From Methylophilus sp. (GTDB lineage Bacteria; Pseudomonadota; Gammaproteobacteria; Burkholderiales; Methylophilaceae): 64,000 nucleotides of DNA. Below the pieces are notes generated by a model, which saw only the letters and a list, made by a program, of their open reading frames with translations, had not been told where the DNA came from and made no database searches. Positions within the stretch are counted from its first letter, which is position 1, and each line of letters begins with the position of its first letter. The stretch covers positions 248,001-312,000 of the forward strand of contig JAUYRP010000011.1 in NCBI GenBank assembly GCA_030696695.1, in the 5' to 3' direction. Shown here in pieces: positions 7,392-17,331 of this stretch. Position numbers and translations under genes: made by a program.

Positions 7392-10300
7392 TCATTTTTG
7401 ATGCGCCAACACCTGCTTTGTTTTGGTGACCAATGATGCACAAAACACCTGAAAATCGTCGATATACGTAAAGGCAACAGGAATAACCAGCAAGCTCAAG
7501 GCTGTCGAAGTCAGCAGACCTCCAATAACCGCAACAGCCATCGGGCTTCGGAATGAGCTATCGCCTGCTCCCCAAGCCAAAGCAACAGGTAGCATACCTG
7601 CAGTCATGGCAATGGTCGTCATGATGATAGGTCGCGCACGCTTGTGACAGGCGTCAATTAAGGCGTCTAGTCTGGCCATGCCATGGTCGCGACGCGCCAT
7701 AATGGCATACTCCACCAATAGTATTGAGTTTTTAGTAGCAATGCCCATCAGCATCACCAAACCAATCATCGATGGCATAGAAAGCGCTTTACCGGCGACA
7801 AGTAACCCTAAAAATGCACCACCTAGTGATAGCGGCAAAGCGACTAATATGGTGACGGGTTGTAAGAAATCTTTAAACAAGAGCACTAGCACAAAGTATA
7901 TGCAGAGGACGCCAGTCAGCATGGCTAAGCCAAAACTAGCAAATAGCTCACCCATCATTTCAGAATCGCCTATTTCGGTAAATTTAACGCCTGCAGGTAA
8001 GTTCTGTATGCTCGATAACTGCTTGACCTCTTCGCTGATATCGCCCAACTGCGCGCCAGAGAGCTCAATGTTAAATTGCACGTTGCGTGCGCGATCGTAG
8101 CGATCGACCACCGCGGGCCCACTTTTAATGTCTAGGCTCGCTACCTGCTCTAACGGTACCGGGCCACGGCTACCAGTCACAGCCAGTTTGCCTAAAACAC
8201 TTAAATCGCGTTTTGCTGCATCATCCAACTTCACTAAAATTGGCACTTGGCGTTGCTCTAAATTGAGTTTTGGCAACATTTGTTCATAGTCGCCTGCTGT
8301 CGCAATGCGAAGCGTTTCGCCAATTGCATTGGTCGTCACGCCTAAATCTGCAGCTTTTGCAAAATCTGGCGTCACAACCACTTCTTGCCGCACCAATGAC
8401 GCGCTGGATGCGATGTTGCCGATGCCTTTGAGCTTGCGCAAATCTGTTTCTAGTGCGCGTGCGGCAATCCTTAACGATTCACTGTCATCACCAGTGAGTG
8501 CAATGACATACTTTTCGCCCGAACCACCCAAGCCTACGTTTACTTTAGTAGCGGGTAGCGCTTGTAATTTTTCGCGCATTTCTTGCTCAATCACTTGCTT
8601 TTTCGGGCGCTCGCCACGTGGGTCTAACTGAATAGTGAGCGTCGCCATTCGCGTTTCACTGGCGCCGCCCCCTGCAAATGGATCGCTACCTGCTGCACCA
8701 CCACCCACCGTGGTGTAAATGGTGTTGATATGCTTAATGTTGCTGAGTATTTGTCGTGCGCGTTCTGCACTGGCAGTGGTCTCGGCCAATGTGCTACCGG
8801 GCGCAAGTTCTAATCTCACTTGCGTTTGCGAGTTGTCGTCTGCAGGCACAAAGCCCGTTGGTAAAAATTGAATCATCCAAATCGACATTACAAAAAAACC
8901 GATGGCAAATAACATTGTCAACACACGGTGCTGGATACACCAACGTGCAAGTTTGAGATAGGTTCTCATCACCACGCCATCTTGTTCTGTATGTTGATCG
9001 TCTTGAATAAAGTACGCTGCCATCATTGGGGTAAGGAGTCGCGCCACCACTAATGACGCAAATACTGCAATGGCTGCGGTCCAGCCAAATTGTTTAAAAA
9101 ACTTGCCGGGAATACCACTCATAAATGCTGTGGGTAAAAACACCGCAATCAAGGTGAAAGTAGTAGCGATGACTGCCAAACCGATTTCTTCAGTTGCTTC
9201 AATAGCAGCGTCATAAGCCGATTTTCCACCGCGCACGTGACGTACGATGTTCTCTACCTCCACGATGGCATCATCTACCAAAATACCGACGACCAAAGAC
9301 AAGGCCAGCAGCGTGACCACGTTGATAGAAAACCCCAAATAATGCATGCCGATAAAGGTAGGAATCACTGATAACGGCAGCGCGACAGCCGTGACAAATG
9401 TGGCACGGAAATTACGCAAAAACAACCAAACGACAACGATTGCCAGTAGTGCGCCTTCGTACAACATCACCATAGAGGCATCAAATTCTTCTTGCACTGG
9501 CGCCACAAAGTTGAAGGTCTCCGTCATTTCAATATCAGGGTGCAACTGTCGAATTTCATCTAGTGCTTTATTTACACCAGAACCCACCTCTAACTCGCTT
9601 GCACCCTTACTACGTGTAATCTCAAAGCCAATCACTTGCTTGCCGTCTAATAGTGCGCTGGTTTTCTTTTCAGCAACCGTGTCTTTGACTTCTGCAATTT
9701 CTTCTAAGCGAAATTGGCGTCCGTCAGACAGAATAATGGTCGTTGCAGCAAGTTCTTTTGCTGATTTCACCGTGGCAATGGTCCGCACAGGTTGTTCACT
9801 GCCACTAATTTTAGTCACACCGCCTGAGGCTTCCAGTTGGGTGATCCCTAACTGACGCGAGATATCTGCCACAGAAGCATTGAGTGCTTGCAGTTTCGCA
9901 GTATTCAGCTCTACCCATATCTGTCTGGTGGCGCCACCCACACGTGACACACTGCCCACCCCTTTGACCGCGAGTAATTTTTTAGTGAGTGCATCATCCA
10001 CAAACCAAGACACGGCTTCTTCATCCAACCGATTAGACGCAATGGTGAAAGCTAAAATAGGAGAACTGGCCAAATCCATCTTTTTAACAATTGGCTCACG
10101 TAAATCACTTGGCATGTCAGCACGCACTTCAGACACGGCAGAACGCACATCATCCACCGCCTCTTGCACAGGTTTTTCTAATCGAAATTCAGCAGTAATC
10201 GTCACGCTACCGTCTTGAATCTTAGTGTAGAGATGGCGCAAGCCTTGCAGCTTAGCGAGACTGTTTTCGATTTTACGGGCGACTTGGTTTTCTAATTGAG

Positions 10301-10496
10301 TGGGCGATGCACCAGGTAGCGCGGCGACCACTGAAACAGTAGGCAAATCCAGATCTGGGAAGTTTTGGATTTTCATGGCACTGAAGCTCATGAAACCAGT
10401 AAGCGTCAGCAGAATGAATAAGATTAAACTTGGGACTGGGTTTTTAATTGACCAAGTTGAAATATTCCAGCTTTTAGCGCCATTAGCATCAGTCAT
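7392..10496 (-). CDS. RND efflux pump inner-membrane permease
   Basis: The 1034-residue protein is a resistance-nodulation-division transporter with two sets of six transmembrane helices and two large periplasmic loops. The proton-relay aspartate pair is visible in TM4 (VVGILVDDAIVEVENIVRHV) and the partner lysine in TM10 (MGIATKNSILLVEYAIM), so the pump should be active. It is closest in feel to the HAE1/HAE-like class exporting organic compounds rather than the CusA metal class. It is the last gene of the tetR-omf-mfp-permease operon and overlaps the adaptor gene by 8 bases. Substrate is unknown. Confidence 0.95.
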   Translation of the reverse strand: MTDANGAKSWNISTWSIKNPVPSLILFILLTLTGFMSFSAMKIQNFPDLDLPTVSVVAALPGASPTQLENQVARKIENSLAKLQGLRHLYTKIQDGSVTITAEFRLEKPVQEAVDDVRSAVSEVRADMPSDLREPIVKKMDLASSPILAFTIASNRLDEEAVSWFVDDALTKKLLAVKGVGSVSRVGGATRQIWVELNTAKLQALNASVADISRQLGITQLEASGGVTKISGSEQPVRTIATVKSAKELAATTIILSDGRQFRLEEIAEVKDTVAEKKTSALLDGKQVIGFEITRSKGASELEVGSGVNKALDEIRQLHPDIEMTETFNFVAPVQEEFDASMVMLYEGALLAIVVVWLFLRNFRATFVTAVALPLSVIPTFIGMHYLGFSINVVTLLALSLVVGILVDDAIVEVENIVRHVRGGKSAYDAAIEATEEIGLAVIATTFTLIAVFLPTAFMSGIPGKFFKQFGWTAAIAVFASLVVARLLTPMMAAYFIQDDQHTEQDGVVMRTYLKLARWCIQHRVLTMLFAIGFFVMSIWMIQFLPTGFVPADDNSQTQVRLELAPGSTLAETTASAERARQILSNIKHINTIYTTVGGGAAGSDPFAGGGASETRMATLTIQLDPRGERPKKQVIEQEMREKLQALPATKVNVGLGGSGEKYVIALTGDDSESLRIAARALETDLRKLKGIGNIASSASLVRQEVVVTPDFAKAADLGVTTNAIGETLRIATAGDYEQMLPKLNLEQRQVPILVKLDDAAKRDLSVLGKLAVTGSRGPVPLEQVASLDIKSGPAVVDRYDRARNVQFNIELSGAQLGDISEEVKQLSSIQNLPAGVKFTEIGDSEMMGELFASFGLAMLTGVLCIYFVLVLLFKDFLQPVTILVALPLSLGGAFLGLLVAGKALSMPSMIGLVMLMGIATKNSILLVEYAIMARRDHGMARLDALIDACHKRARPIIMTTIAMTAGMLPVALAWGAGDSSFRSPMAVAVIGGLLTSTALSLLVIPVAFTYIDDFQVFCASLVTKTKQVLAHQK

Positions 10497-11649
10497 TCAG
10501 AGGCTCCGCTGACTGGTTTTGATTGGCATTGATAGCTGAGTCTTCTACTCTGACCAAATCCCCATCGGCTAAAAATGCACCGCCAGAAACGACATAATCG
10601 CCATCCAATATAGGTAAATCTAGTACTTCGATTAATTGTTCTTGGCGTGACCCCAAGTTTACTTTCACTTGCTTGATATGTTGCGTGTCATCCACTTGCA
10701 TCACGTAGCTAAAGCCATCGCGCATCACAATGGCACTGGCAGGCAACGTAGCGCCTTCACTTTCTGTTAGCAGTAGCTTACCTTTGGCGAACATGCCCGG
10801 CTTAGCACTGCCGTTAGGTATATCGACGTAAGCAATTGTATTGCGCGTTGCGGTATCCGCCATTGGCGCAAGCATGCGCACTTTTCCTGTGATTTCACTA
10901 TTGTCTGGCAGTGTTAGTTTCACTTCCATCCCTGGTTTTACTTTCCCAGCATCTGTGGAATTGAACTCGCCACGCCATTCGATACGTCCTTGCCGGATCA
11001 TGCGAAACAGCTCTAACCCGGGTGTTGCCACCTGCCCTACGGTAGCAGCGCGTGATGATATTAAGCCATCATCCGGCGCAGTTAAAATGGTTTGTTTGAG
11101 TCGCACCTGTTGCATCAGCACCGCAGCCTGTGCAGCTTGCACTTTCGCCTGCATGGTGGCTTCAAGTGTCAGCAACTGCTCCACCTGTTGACGACTCAGT
11201 GCCCCACTCTCTTGAATTGTACGCGCACGACTAGCATTGCCTTCGGCTTCCATCGCGGCCGCTTTTGCATCGGCAACATTCGCTTGCGCTTGCGCCAAAT
11301 CTGCCATGATGGTGCTGTCATTAAACCTTGCCAGCACTTGTCCGCGTTTCACATTGTCGCCCACATTGACCATGACCGAATTGAGGGCAAGTCCGCTGAC
11401 TTCTGTACCGATAATGGCTTCTTGCCAAGCTGCAACTGAGCCGTTGGCAGCGATAGTTTTAGTTAGCATCGTGCGTTGCGGCTTGACGGTTAAGACCGTA
11501 AGGGCAGGTTTTACGCTTGGCGTCATCTCAGCTTTGGATGTTGCTTCGTCAGATGGATGGTCCCCTCCTACCATCCAAACCAGCCACCATAAACCCAACG
11601 CAATAATTGCGATGATGAGCGCATATCGCAGTTTTTGTTTACTCAGCAT
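10489..11649 (-). CDS. RND efflux periplasmic adaptor (membrane fusion protein)
   Basis: I start at the ATG at 11649, which has GAGGA eight bases upstream; this gives 386 residues and an 11-base overlap with the outer-membrane gene. A single N-terminal membrane anchor (residues ~8-27) is followed by the standard lipoyl half-motifs, an alpha-helical hairpin (Ala-rich, ~100-165) and beta-barrel domains. The adaptor bridges permease and outer-membrane channel. Its ends overlap both neighbours, which indicates translational coupling. Confidence 0.92.
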   Translation of the reverse strand: MLSKQKLRYALIIAIIALGLWWLVWMVGGDHPSDEATSKAEMTPSVKPALTVLTVKPQRTMLTKTIAANGSVAAWQEAIIGTEVSGLALNSVMVNVGDNVKRGQVLARFNDSTIMADLAQAQANVADAKAAAMEAEGNASRARTIQESGALSRQQVEQLLTLEATMQAKVQAAQAAVLMQQVRLKQTILTAPDDGLISSRAATVGQVATPGLELFRMIRQGRIEWRGEFNSTDAGKVKPGMEVKLTLPDNSEITGKVRMLAPMADTATRNTIAYVDIPNGSAKPGMFAKGKLLLTESEGATLPASAIVMRDGFSYVMQVDDTQHIKQVKVNLGSRQEQLIEVLDLPILDGDYVVSGGAFLADGDLVRVEDSAINANQNQSAEPLND

Positions 11650-13219
11650 TTGTGATTTCCTCTTTCGCAACATCGCTAGAAGCTTTGTAGTCATTCACTT
11701 CTAGACCTGATACTTGTTTATTATCTTGTTCCATAATTGGCATATCCTGTTCCCAACCGCCTCCCGCAGCGCGGTAAAGATTTAGCCACGCATTTGCCCT
11801 GCCCTGCTGCAAGGCAAGCGCGTTTACTTGCGCATTCATCAGTGCACGTTTGGTTTCTTCCACCTCAATCTTGCTTGCGAATCCCGCCTTATATCTGCTC
11901 TCCGCTGCGCTGTTATTCGTAGTGAGCTTTTGTAAAGCAATCGCCACACTTTCTTGCCGCTGCCCTGTCGAGTGCAAATTCACCAACGCACTTTCAGTTT
12001 CTTTGACGGCCGTCTGGATCACACCACGGTATTTCGCCGCCGCTTCCACGTAGCGAGCATCCGCAGCTTCTTTGCTGGCTGCCAACTCACCACCATCAAA
12101 TATCGGCAACGAGACACTGACTGGCCCGAGAGACCAAACGCGCCCTTGGCTTTCGAATAAATCGCTTGTCATACGCATCCAGCCAATAGAGCCGTTGAGT
12201 GTGACTTTAGGCAAGCGATCAGCCGCCGCTTTTTTTACATTGGCCGCCGCACTCACTAAATCTAGCTCCGCACGATATACGTCTGGGCGCTGCGCGAGCG
12301 CTTGTGATGGAACTTCATTAATAATAAATAGCTTATTCAAGTCTAACTCGGGTGTGGATACCTCAGCTTCAGCTAATTTTTGGCGTACTACTTGCTCATC
12401 CATATAGGTCAGTGCAACCATATTCTTGATTTCTACTTCACATAGTCCAGCTTGTTCGATCGCTTGCTGTCTCGCATCTGCATCATTTGCTTGAGCCAAT
12501 GCAACCTTCGCACTATCTGAAAAGCCAGCACCAAAAGCAATTTCTGTTAAGCGCGCAGTTTCTGTATGCGATTGGACAATTTGCGCTTTAATTGCAGACT
12601 GCTGTTGGCAAAGTATGTAGTTAAAATAACTGGTGGCAACCTCTGCAGCAATCGCCACGCGTGCCTCATGCCAACCTGCTTTTGCAGCATTCTCTTGCAA
12701 TATATAGGCATCTCGTAACGATTTGTTTGCGCCATACAAATCTAGCTCCCATGCAGCTTGTAGCCCGATTTGCGTCGTATTGACTGGTACGTTAATAATC
12801 CCGAAGTTACTCTGCCCCCCGGAAAACTCCATATCTTCAGGTTGTTGCAAGGCGCGACTTGCACTGGCGTTGGCATCCAGCTTTGGGAGGCGTGCCGCAT
12901 TAGCACGCACACGATTAGTTTTAGCATCCGCTAGATTTGCCAATGCGGTGGCGAGTGTGGGCGCATGTTGTTGAGCGCTGTTAATCAACGCCAATAGTAC
13001 TGGATTGGGGTAACGTTGCCAGAACTCGTTTAAATTATTAATTTCGCCACCATGTGGCAACGGCGCTTGCCAATTTTCTGGCAACTTAGTTTCTTCTACG
13101 GTTTGCTTAGGATTAAACTTTTGTGTGAACTCATCTAACATCGCGCAGCCGTTTACACTGACCGCAAGGCTCGTGACCCAAAAAGCGCTCAACACAGCAT
13201 CTTTTAAGTGCGCCATCAT
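11639..13219 (-). CDS. NodT-family outer-membrane efflux lipoprotein
   Basis: The 526-residue TolC/NodT-type channel starts with a signal peptide and a lipobox (VNGC, Cys ~25), so it is a lipid-anchored outer-membrane protein as usual for the NodT subfamily. The two Ala-rich OEP repeats (about 65-270 and 280-480) correspond to the duplicated coiled-coil/beta-strand units. Its ATG overlaps the stop of the TetR gene (ATGA), so it is translationally coupled to the regulator. Confidence 0.93.
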   Translation of the reverse strand: MMAHLKDAVLSAFWVTSLAVSVNGCAMLDEFTQKFNPKQTVEETKLPENWQAPLPHGGEINNLNEFWQRYPNPVLLALINSAQQHAPTLATALANLADAKTNRVRANAARLPKLDANASASRALQQPEDMEFSGGQSNFGIINVPVNTTQIGLQAAWELDLYGANKSLRDAYILQENAAKAGWHEARVAIAAEVATSYFNYILCQQQSAIKAQIVQSHTETARLTEIAFGAGFSDSAKVALAQANDADARQQAIEQAGLCEVEIKNMVALTYMDEQVVRQKLAEAEVSTPELDLNKLFIINEVPSQALAQRPDVYRAELDLVSAAANVKKAAADRLPKVTLNGSIGWMRMTSDLFESQGRVWSLGPVSVSLPIFDGGELAASKEAADARYVEAAAKYRGVIQTAVKETESALVNLHSTGQRQESVAIALQKLTTNNSAAESRYKAGFASKIEVEETKRALMNAQVNALALQQGRANAWLNLYRAAGGGWEQDMPIMEQDNKQVSGLEVNDYKASSDVAKEEITNAE

Positions 13220-13854
13220 AGTGTCTTTCTACGTTTAGATTCAGCTTCTACCATACTCATGGCAAAGCGTATTAATGCTGCATGTGTTTGGTTCAGCGCT
13301 TGTTCAGTATTTGTGATTTGCGGGCAGAATTGTTCAATCACATCCCGGCCGCACAATAGATGCACACCCATGCCAACAATACTGATAGCTAGCCGTTGCA
13401 AATCGTCATCAATAGTTTTCAGACCAAGATAATGCTGCAACGCTTGCTGTAAAAAATGTAGACTAGGTTCAATTTCGTTGGTAAAAGTATCTGCCCACAT
13501 CCCTGTGGGCTCTACCATCTCACGCATGTGTAGGCGCATGCAAAGTTTGGCCATTTCCCCTTGTTTCAGCGGTGCTATAAAAGTGTTGAATAGCGCGTGA
13601 AGGAATTGTTCCAGCGTAGGTGCTGACTTCTTCAGTGCGTCGACATCCATAGGACTGGGCATCATCTCAGTGAAAGCCGCACGATATAAGCCATTCTTAT
13701 CACCAAAATAATAAGAAATTGCTGACACGTTCACCTGCGCCTCTTTAGCAATCTGGCGAACAGTAGTGCGCTCAAGCCCTTGGTTTGCAAATAGTTTTAA
13801 TGCAACTAGGAGAATATGCTCGCGCGAGGAAATATCGTTATGTTGTGTTTTCAT
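13216..13854 (-). CDS. TetR/AcrR family repressor with CerR-type C-terminal domain
   Basis: I choose the ATG at 13854 (212 residues) because the longer reading would start inside the operator at 13899-13913. The helix-turn-helix is clear at residues ~25-50 (TVRQIAKEAQVNVSAISYYF), followed by a C-terminal ligand domain of the DUF1956/CerR type (LHMREMVEPTGMW). It heads the efflux operon and its gene is preceded by two copies of a palindrome, so it very likely represses its own operon and is released by a pump substrate. Confidence 0.9.
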   Translation of the reverse strand: MKTQHNDISSREHILLVALKLFANQGLERTTVRQIAKEAQVNVSAISYYFGDKNGLYRAAFTEMMPSPMDVDALKKSAPTLEQFLHALFNTFIAPLKQGEMAKLCMRLHMREMVEPTGMWADTFTNEIEPSLHFLQQALQHYLGLKTIDDDLQRLAISIVGMGVHLLCGRDVIEQFCPQITNTEQALNQTHAALIRFAMSMVEAESKRRKTL

Positions 13855-13864
13855 TACAATTAAA

Positions 13865-13913
13865 TCAAACGTTTGTTTGAAAAATGTTAGTGTAGAGACA
13901 AACAAACGTTTGA
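13865..13913 (-). promoter_or_regulatory. Double TetR operator around the efflux operon promoter
   Basis: A perfect 15-base inverted repeat (TCAAACGTTTGTTTG at 13865-13879 and its complement at 13899-13913) contains two identical CAAACGTTTG palindromes whose centres are 37 bases apart. A plausible sigma-70 promoter reads leftward between them: TTGACT at 13913-13918, an 18-base spacer and TACACT at 13889-13894. One operator would lie in the spacer and the other just past the start point. This is the classic arrangement for auto-repression by the adjacent TetR-family protein. Confidence 0.75.
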
Positions 13914-13982
13914 GTCAAGGGAATTAGCAACGCTACGTTGATGTAGCAAGAATGAGTTTACATTTGAACTGAAACTGACTTT

Positions 13983-14072
13983 TGGCGGAGAGAGAGGGAT
14001 TCGAACCCTCGACAGAGTTGCCCCTGTGCCACCTTTCCAGGGTGGTGACTTAAACCGCTCATCCATCTCTCC
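13983..14072 (-). tRNA. tRNA-Ser (GGA anticodon)
   Basis: The minus strand folds as a class II tRNA of 90 bases. The acceptor stem GGAGAGA pairs with TCTCTCC, followed by G and an encoded CCA. The anticodon stem CACCC/GGGTG-type region presents TGGAAAG with anticodon GGA, a long variable arm is present (GGCACAGGGGCAACTCTGTC), and the T arm is GAGGGTTCGAATCCCTC. It lies alone between the TetR regulator and the cyclase gene. Confidence 0.97.
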
Positions 14073-14123
14073 GTGTGGGATGCGGATTATATAGTATCTG
14101 CGTTTAGCTTCCAAATACTTGCA

Positions 14124-15383
14124 TTAGGTTTTCAGTTTTTCTTTTAGCATGTAAGTGTCAACCAGCCCTTTGCCTTTAATCTGCACATCTTGTCGCTTTT
14201 CAAACGCATAATGCGTTTTGAGCAAGTCGTAGGTGCTTTCTGATACTTGTATTTCATCTACCAAGCCAGTCTGCTCCATTCGACTCGCCATATTGACTGC
14301 ATCGCCCCAAATATCATATGCAAACTTTGTGGTACCTATCACACCTGCCACGACAGCGCCAGAACTCATGCCAATACGCATATGTAAATGGTGACCTGTT
14401 TTTTGGTTAAATGCATGCAGTGCATTACGCATTTCAACTGCTAAATCTGCGACTACTTGCGCATGATTTTCCAAGTACAGAGGTGCGCCACCGACCACCA
14501 AATAGCCATCACCGATGGTTTTGATTTTTTCTAATTTGTGCCCTTCTGCTAAATAATCAAACATGGAAAAAATACCGCTAAGTAGATTGACCAAATCGAA
14601 TGGGGTCATGGTGGCACTTAATTCTGTAAATCCAACAATATCAGCAAACAGGATAGTGACAGATGGATGGCTATCAGCAATGTGTTGGTCATTATTTTTT
14701 AATCGCTGCGCGATTGAAGTGGGTAAGATATTCAGCAATAACTTGTCCGAGCGGTCTTGCTCTAAGGCTAAAGCGCGTAATGTGCGTTCTTTTTGTGATT
14801 GAAAGTAACTCATGGCAGCATACAAGATACAAGCTGTACCGATGATGTTCATCAGTAAAAATGTGTCTTTCACTTTTGTGGGCATGGGCATTAAGTTGCC
14901 AGAGAACAAATCATTAAATATCCAAGAGAAAGCCGCCAAAGCTACAAACAATAAAAACCAAGGGAGTGATTTACGCGTACCTAATATCATTAAAGCGCCG
15001 ATCGGCGAAAGTATTGCCCAAATGGCTACACCGCCAGCCGCTTGGTAGCCGCCTATTGTCCATTGTAAAAAGAACGGCATGACTAACAGCATGATGAGTT
15101 GAGTAAATATAAAGTAGTGATAGCGTTGCGTGCGGTAAAACACAAACAAGCTCACATAGGAGAATATTAAGTAGACATAAGGTGTAATTGCCATCAAGGC
15201 ATACCCTTCACCCAAACCTGAGATAGTAAATATCCAAAAAATGCTTACAGCACTTTCTGCCAACACCAACATCGACAAAATGGTTTTGCCCAGCACATCA
15301 TCACTCTGCGTGACGATATTTTGCTGTACAGCTCGTTTAAAAGCTTGTCGCGTGGTCATGAAAAATTGTTGTAGATGGACCAT
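14124..15383 (-). CDS. Membrane-bound class III adenylate cyclase
   Basis: The 419-residue protein has about six transmembrane helices in the first ~205 residues and a class III cyclase domain (~235-410). The metal-binding aspartate is in VTILFADIVGFTELSA and the second in KTIGDGYLVVGG. The purine-selecting positions read Lys (LEKIKTIGDGY) and Asp (AYDIWGDAVNMASRME), the adenylate rather than guanylate pattern. Membrane cyclases of this kind respond to unknown signals through the 6TM part. A Crp-type regulator gene is 12 kb away, but no direct link can be shown. Confidence 0.88.
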   Translation of the reverse strand: MVHLQQFFMTTRQAFKRAVQQNIVTQSDDVLGKTILSMLVLAESAVSIFWIFTISGLGEGYALMAITPYVYLIFSYVSLFVFYRTQRYHYFIFTQLIMLLVMPFFLQWTIGGYQAAGGVAIWAILSPIGALMILGTRKSLPWFLLFVALAAFSWIFNDLFSGNLMPMPTKVKDTFLLMNIIGTACILYAAMSYFQSQKERTLRALALEQDRSDKLLLNILPTSIAQRLKNNDQHIADSHPSVTILFADIVGFTELSATMTPFDLVNLLSGIFSMFDYLAEGHKLEKIKTIGDGYLVVGGAPLYLENHAQVVADLAVEMRNALHAFNQKTGHHLHMRIGMSSGAVVAGVIGTTKFAYDIWGDAVNMASRMEQTGLVDEIQVSESTYDLLKTHYAFEKRQDVQIKGKGLVDTYMLKEKLKT

Positions 15384-15693
15384 GATTGAGTGTCAGTATT
15401 AGCGTATTTTGCTCGAAAGTGAACAAGACATGACTATAACCTAGTCGGTTTTAGGAAGCTATACAAGTGTATTGAAATGCTATTTTATATATGACAGTGA
15501 ATTAGATAATTAATGCACAAAGTACTTGATTTACAGGTTGGTAAGGTTTAATGTTAAATGATAATTCACATTGAGAATCCTCTATTGGTGAGGGTTTTAG
15601 GCGAATTAAGTAGTGGGTTGAAAATTACTTTCAATCCTATGGGGTGCGAGTTAGTTATATTAGATTATCTACAAAAAAACTATAGGAGTTAGC
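15384..15693 (+). promoter_or_regulatory. Divergent promoter region with an inverted repeat upstream of the aldehyde dehydrogenase
   Basis: This 310-base region separates the cyclase and aldehyde dehydrogenase genes and holds no ORF I can support. At 15615-15637 GGGTTGAAA and TTTCAATCC form a nine-base inverted repeat (one G-T mismatch) around five bases, a possible operator about 57 bases before the start codon. No convincing sigma-54 (TGGCAC-TTGCA) promoter was seen. Confidence 0.35.
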
Positions 15694-17214
15694 ATGAGTT
15701 TGGATATATTAAAAGGCCTAGGCGTCACAATACCTTACAAAGCCAAATACGATAATTTCATTGGTGGCAAATGGGTTGCGCCGACCAAAGGTGAATATTT
15801 TGATGTGATATCGCCAATTACTGGCAAAACTTACACCAAGGCGGCGCGATCAAGTGCTGAAGATGTTGAGTTGGCGTTGGATGCTGCACATGCAGCAGCA
15901 GATAAATGGGGCAAGACTTCAACGACTGAACGCGCCAATATTCTATTAAAAGTGGCCGACCGCATTGAAGCCAATTTGGCCTTAATTGCAACAGCCGATA
16001 CCATTGATAACGGCAAGCCGATTCGTGAAACCATGAATGCGGACATTCCATTGACAGTAGACCATTTCCGCTATTTTGCAGGTGCGATTCGTGCGCAAGA
16101 AGGTGGCATCAGTGAAATCGATCATGACACTGTAGCCTATCATTACCATGAGCCGCTAGGCGTTGTGGGACAGATTATCCCTTGGAACTTCCCAATTTTA
16201 ATGGCGGCTTGGAAATTAGCCCCTGCACTGGCAGCTGGTAACTGTGTAGTACTCAAACCAGCTGAGTTTACGCCTATTTCTATTTTAATTTTAATGGAAA
16301 CCATTGCTGATTTATTACCTCCAGGTGTGATCAACATTGTGAACGGTTATGGTCGTGAAGTAGGCGCGCCACTCGCCAACAGCAAACGCATTGCTAAAAT
16401 CGGCTTCACTGGCTCTACTGCGACAGGCCGTGCGATTGCAACGGCTGCTGCTAACAACCTGATTCCAGCTACATTAGAGTTAGGCGGTAAATCACCTAAT
16501 ATCTTCTTTGCCGACATCATGGATGAAGATGATGCATTCTTTGATAAAGCCATTGAAGGCTTGGTGCTATTTGCATTCAACCAAGGTGAAGTATGTACTT
16601 GCCCATCACGTGCCATTATTCAAGAATCTATCTACGACAAGTTTATCGCGCGCGTATTAGAGCGTGTGAAAGCCATTAAACAAGGCAACCCACTAGATCC
16701 AAATACCATGTTGGGTGCGCAGGCGTCACAAGATCAATTGAATAAAATCATGAACTACATTGATATTGGTAAACAAGAAGGTGCTGAAGTATTAATTGGT
16801 GGTAACCGCAATGTAATAAGTGGCGATTTTGCAGAAGGCTACTATGTACAGCCTACACTATTAAAAGGCCACAACAAAATGCGCGTGTTCCAAGAAGAGA
16901 TTTTTGGCCCAGTGCTTGCAGTGACTACCTTTAAAGACGAGGCTGATGCTTTAGCAATCGCCAATGACACGATATTTGGTTTAGGTGCTGGCGTATGGAG
17001 CCGTAATGGCACTACCGCTTACCGCATGGGTCGTGGCATTAAAGCTGGCCGTGTTTGGACAAACTGCTACCATGCCTACCCTGCGCATGCAGCTTTTGGT
17101 GGTTATAAAGAGTCTGGTATTGGGCGTGAGAATCACAAAATGATGTTAGACCATTACCAACAAACCAAAAACTTGCTAGTGAGCTATAACCCTAATAAAT
17201 TAGGTTTCTTCTAG
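15694..17214 (+). CDS. NAD-dependent aldehyde dehydrogenase
   Basis: The 506-residue protein is a full-length member of the ALDH superfamily close to the ExaC/AcoD acetaldehyde dehydrogenase type. The NAD-binding GSTATGR motif, the general-base glutamate in [12 protein letters not shown] and the catalytic Cys301 ([13 protein letters not shown]) are all present. TAGGAG precedes the ATG and a terminator follows. The adjacent DUF779 gene is a typical partner of this ALDH subfamily. Likely substrates are short-chain aldehydes, which fits a methylotroph, but the exact substrate cannot be read from sequence. Confidence 0.93.
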   Translation: MSLDILKGLGVTIPYKAKYDNFIGGKWVAPTKGEYFDVISPITGKTYTKAARSSAEDVELALDAAHAAADKWGKTSTTERANILLKVADRIEANLALIATADTIDNGKPIRETMNADIPLTVDHFRYFAGAIRAQEGGISEIDHDTVAYHYHEPLGVVGQIIPWNFPILMAAWKLAPALAAGNCVVLKPAEFTPISILILMETIADLLPPGVINIVNGYGREVGAPLANSKRIAKIGFTGSTATGRAIATAAANNLIPATLELGGKSPNIFFADIMDEDDAFFDKAIEGLVLFAFNQGEVCTCPSRAIIQESIYDKFIARVLERVKAIKQGNPLDPNTMLGAQASQDQLNKIMNYIDIGKQEGAEVLIGGNRNVISGDFAEGYYVQPTLLKGHNKMRVFQEEIFGPVLAVTTFKDEADALAIANDTIFGLGAGVWSRNGTTAYRMGRGIKAGRVWTNCYHAYPAHAAFGGYKESGIGRENHKMMLDHYQQTKNLLVSYNPNKLGFF

Positions 17215-17239
17215 TTTTAAGAGTTTACAAGCAAGCATA

Positions 17240-17276
17240 AAATAAAGGGGCGGGGTTTCTCGCCCCTCTTTATTTA
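17240..17276 (+). terminator. Rho-independent terminator after the aldehyde dehydrogenase
   Basis: GGGGCG (17247-17252) pairs with CGCCCC (17261-17266) around an eight-base loop, flanked by A-rich and T-rich arms (AAATAAA / TCTTTATTT) that extend the stem. It lies 30 bases after the stop codon. DUF779 therefore either has its own promoter or depends on read-through. Confidence 0.85.
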
Positions 17277-17331
17277 AGCCATAAAGTGAGTCATCGTTGG
17301 TTATGAAGCACTTTGTTTTGGAGAGATAGTG

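Noticed and set aside
13887..14114. Minus-strand ORF across the tRNA region
   Set aside because: It covers the tRNA-Ser gene and the TetR promoter and has no family match.
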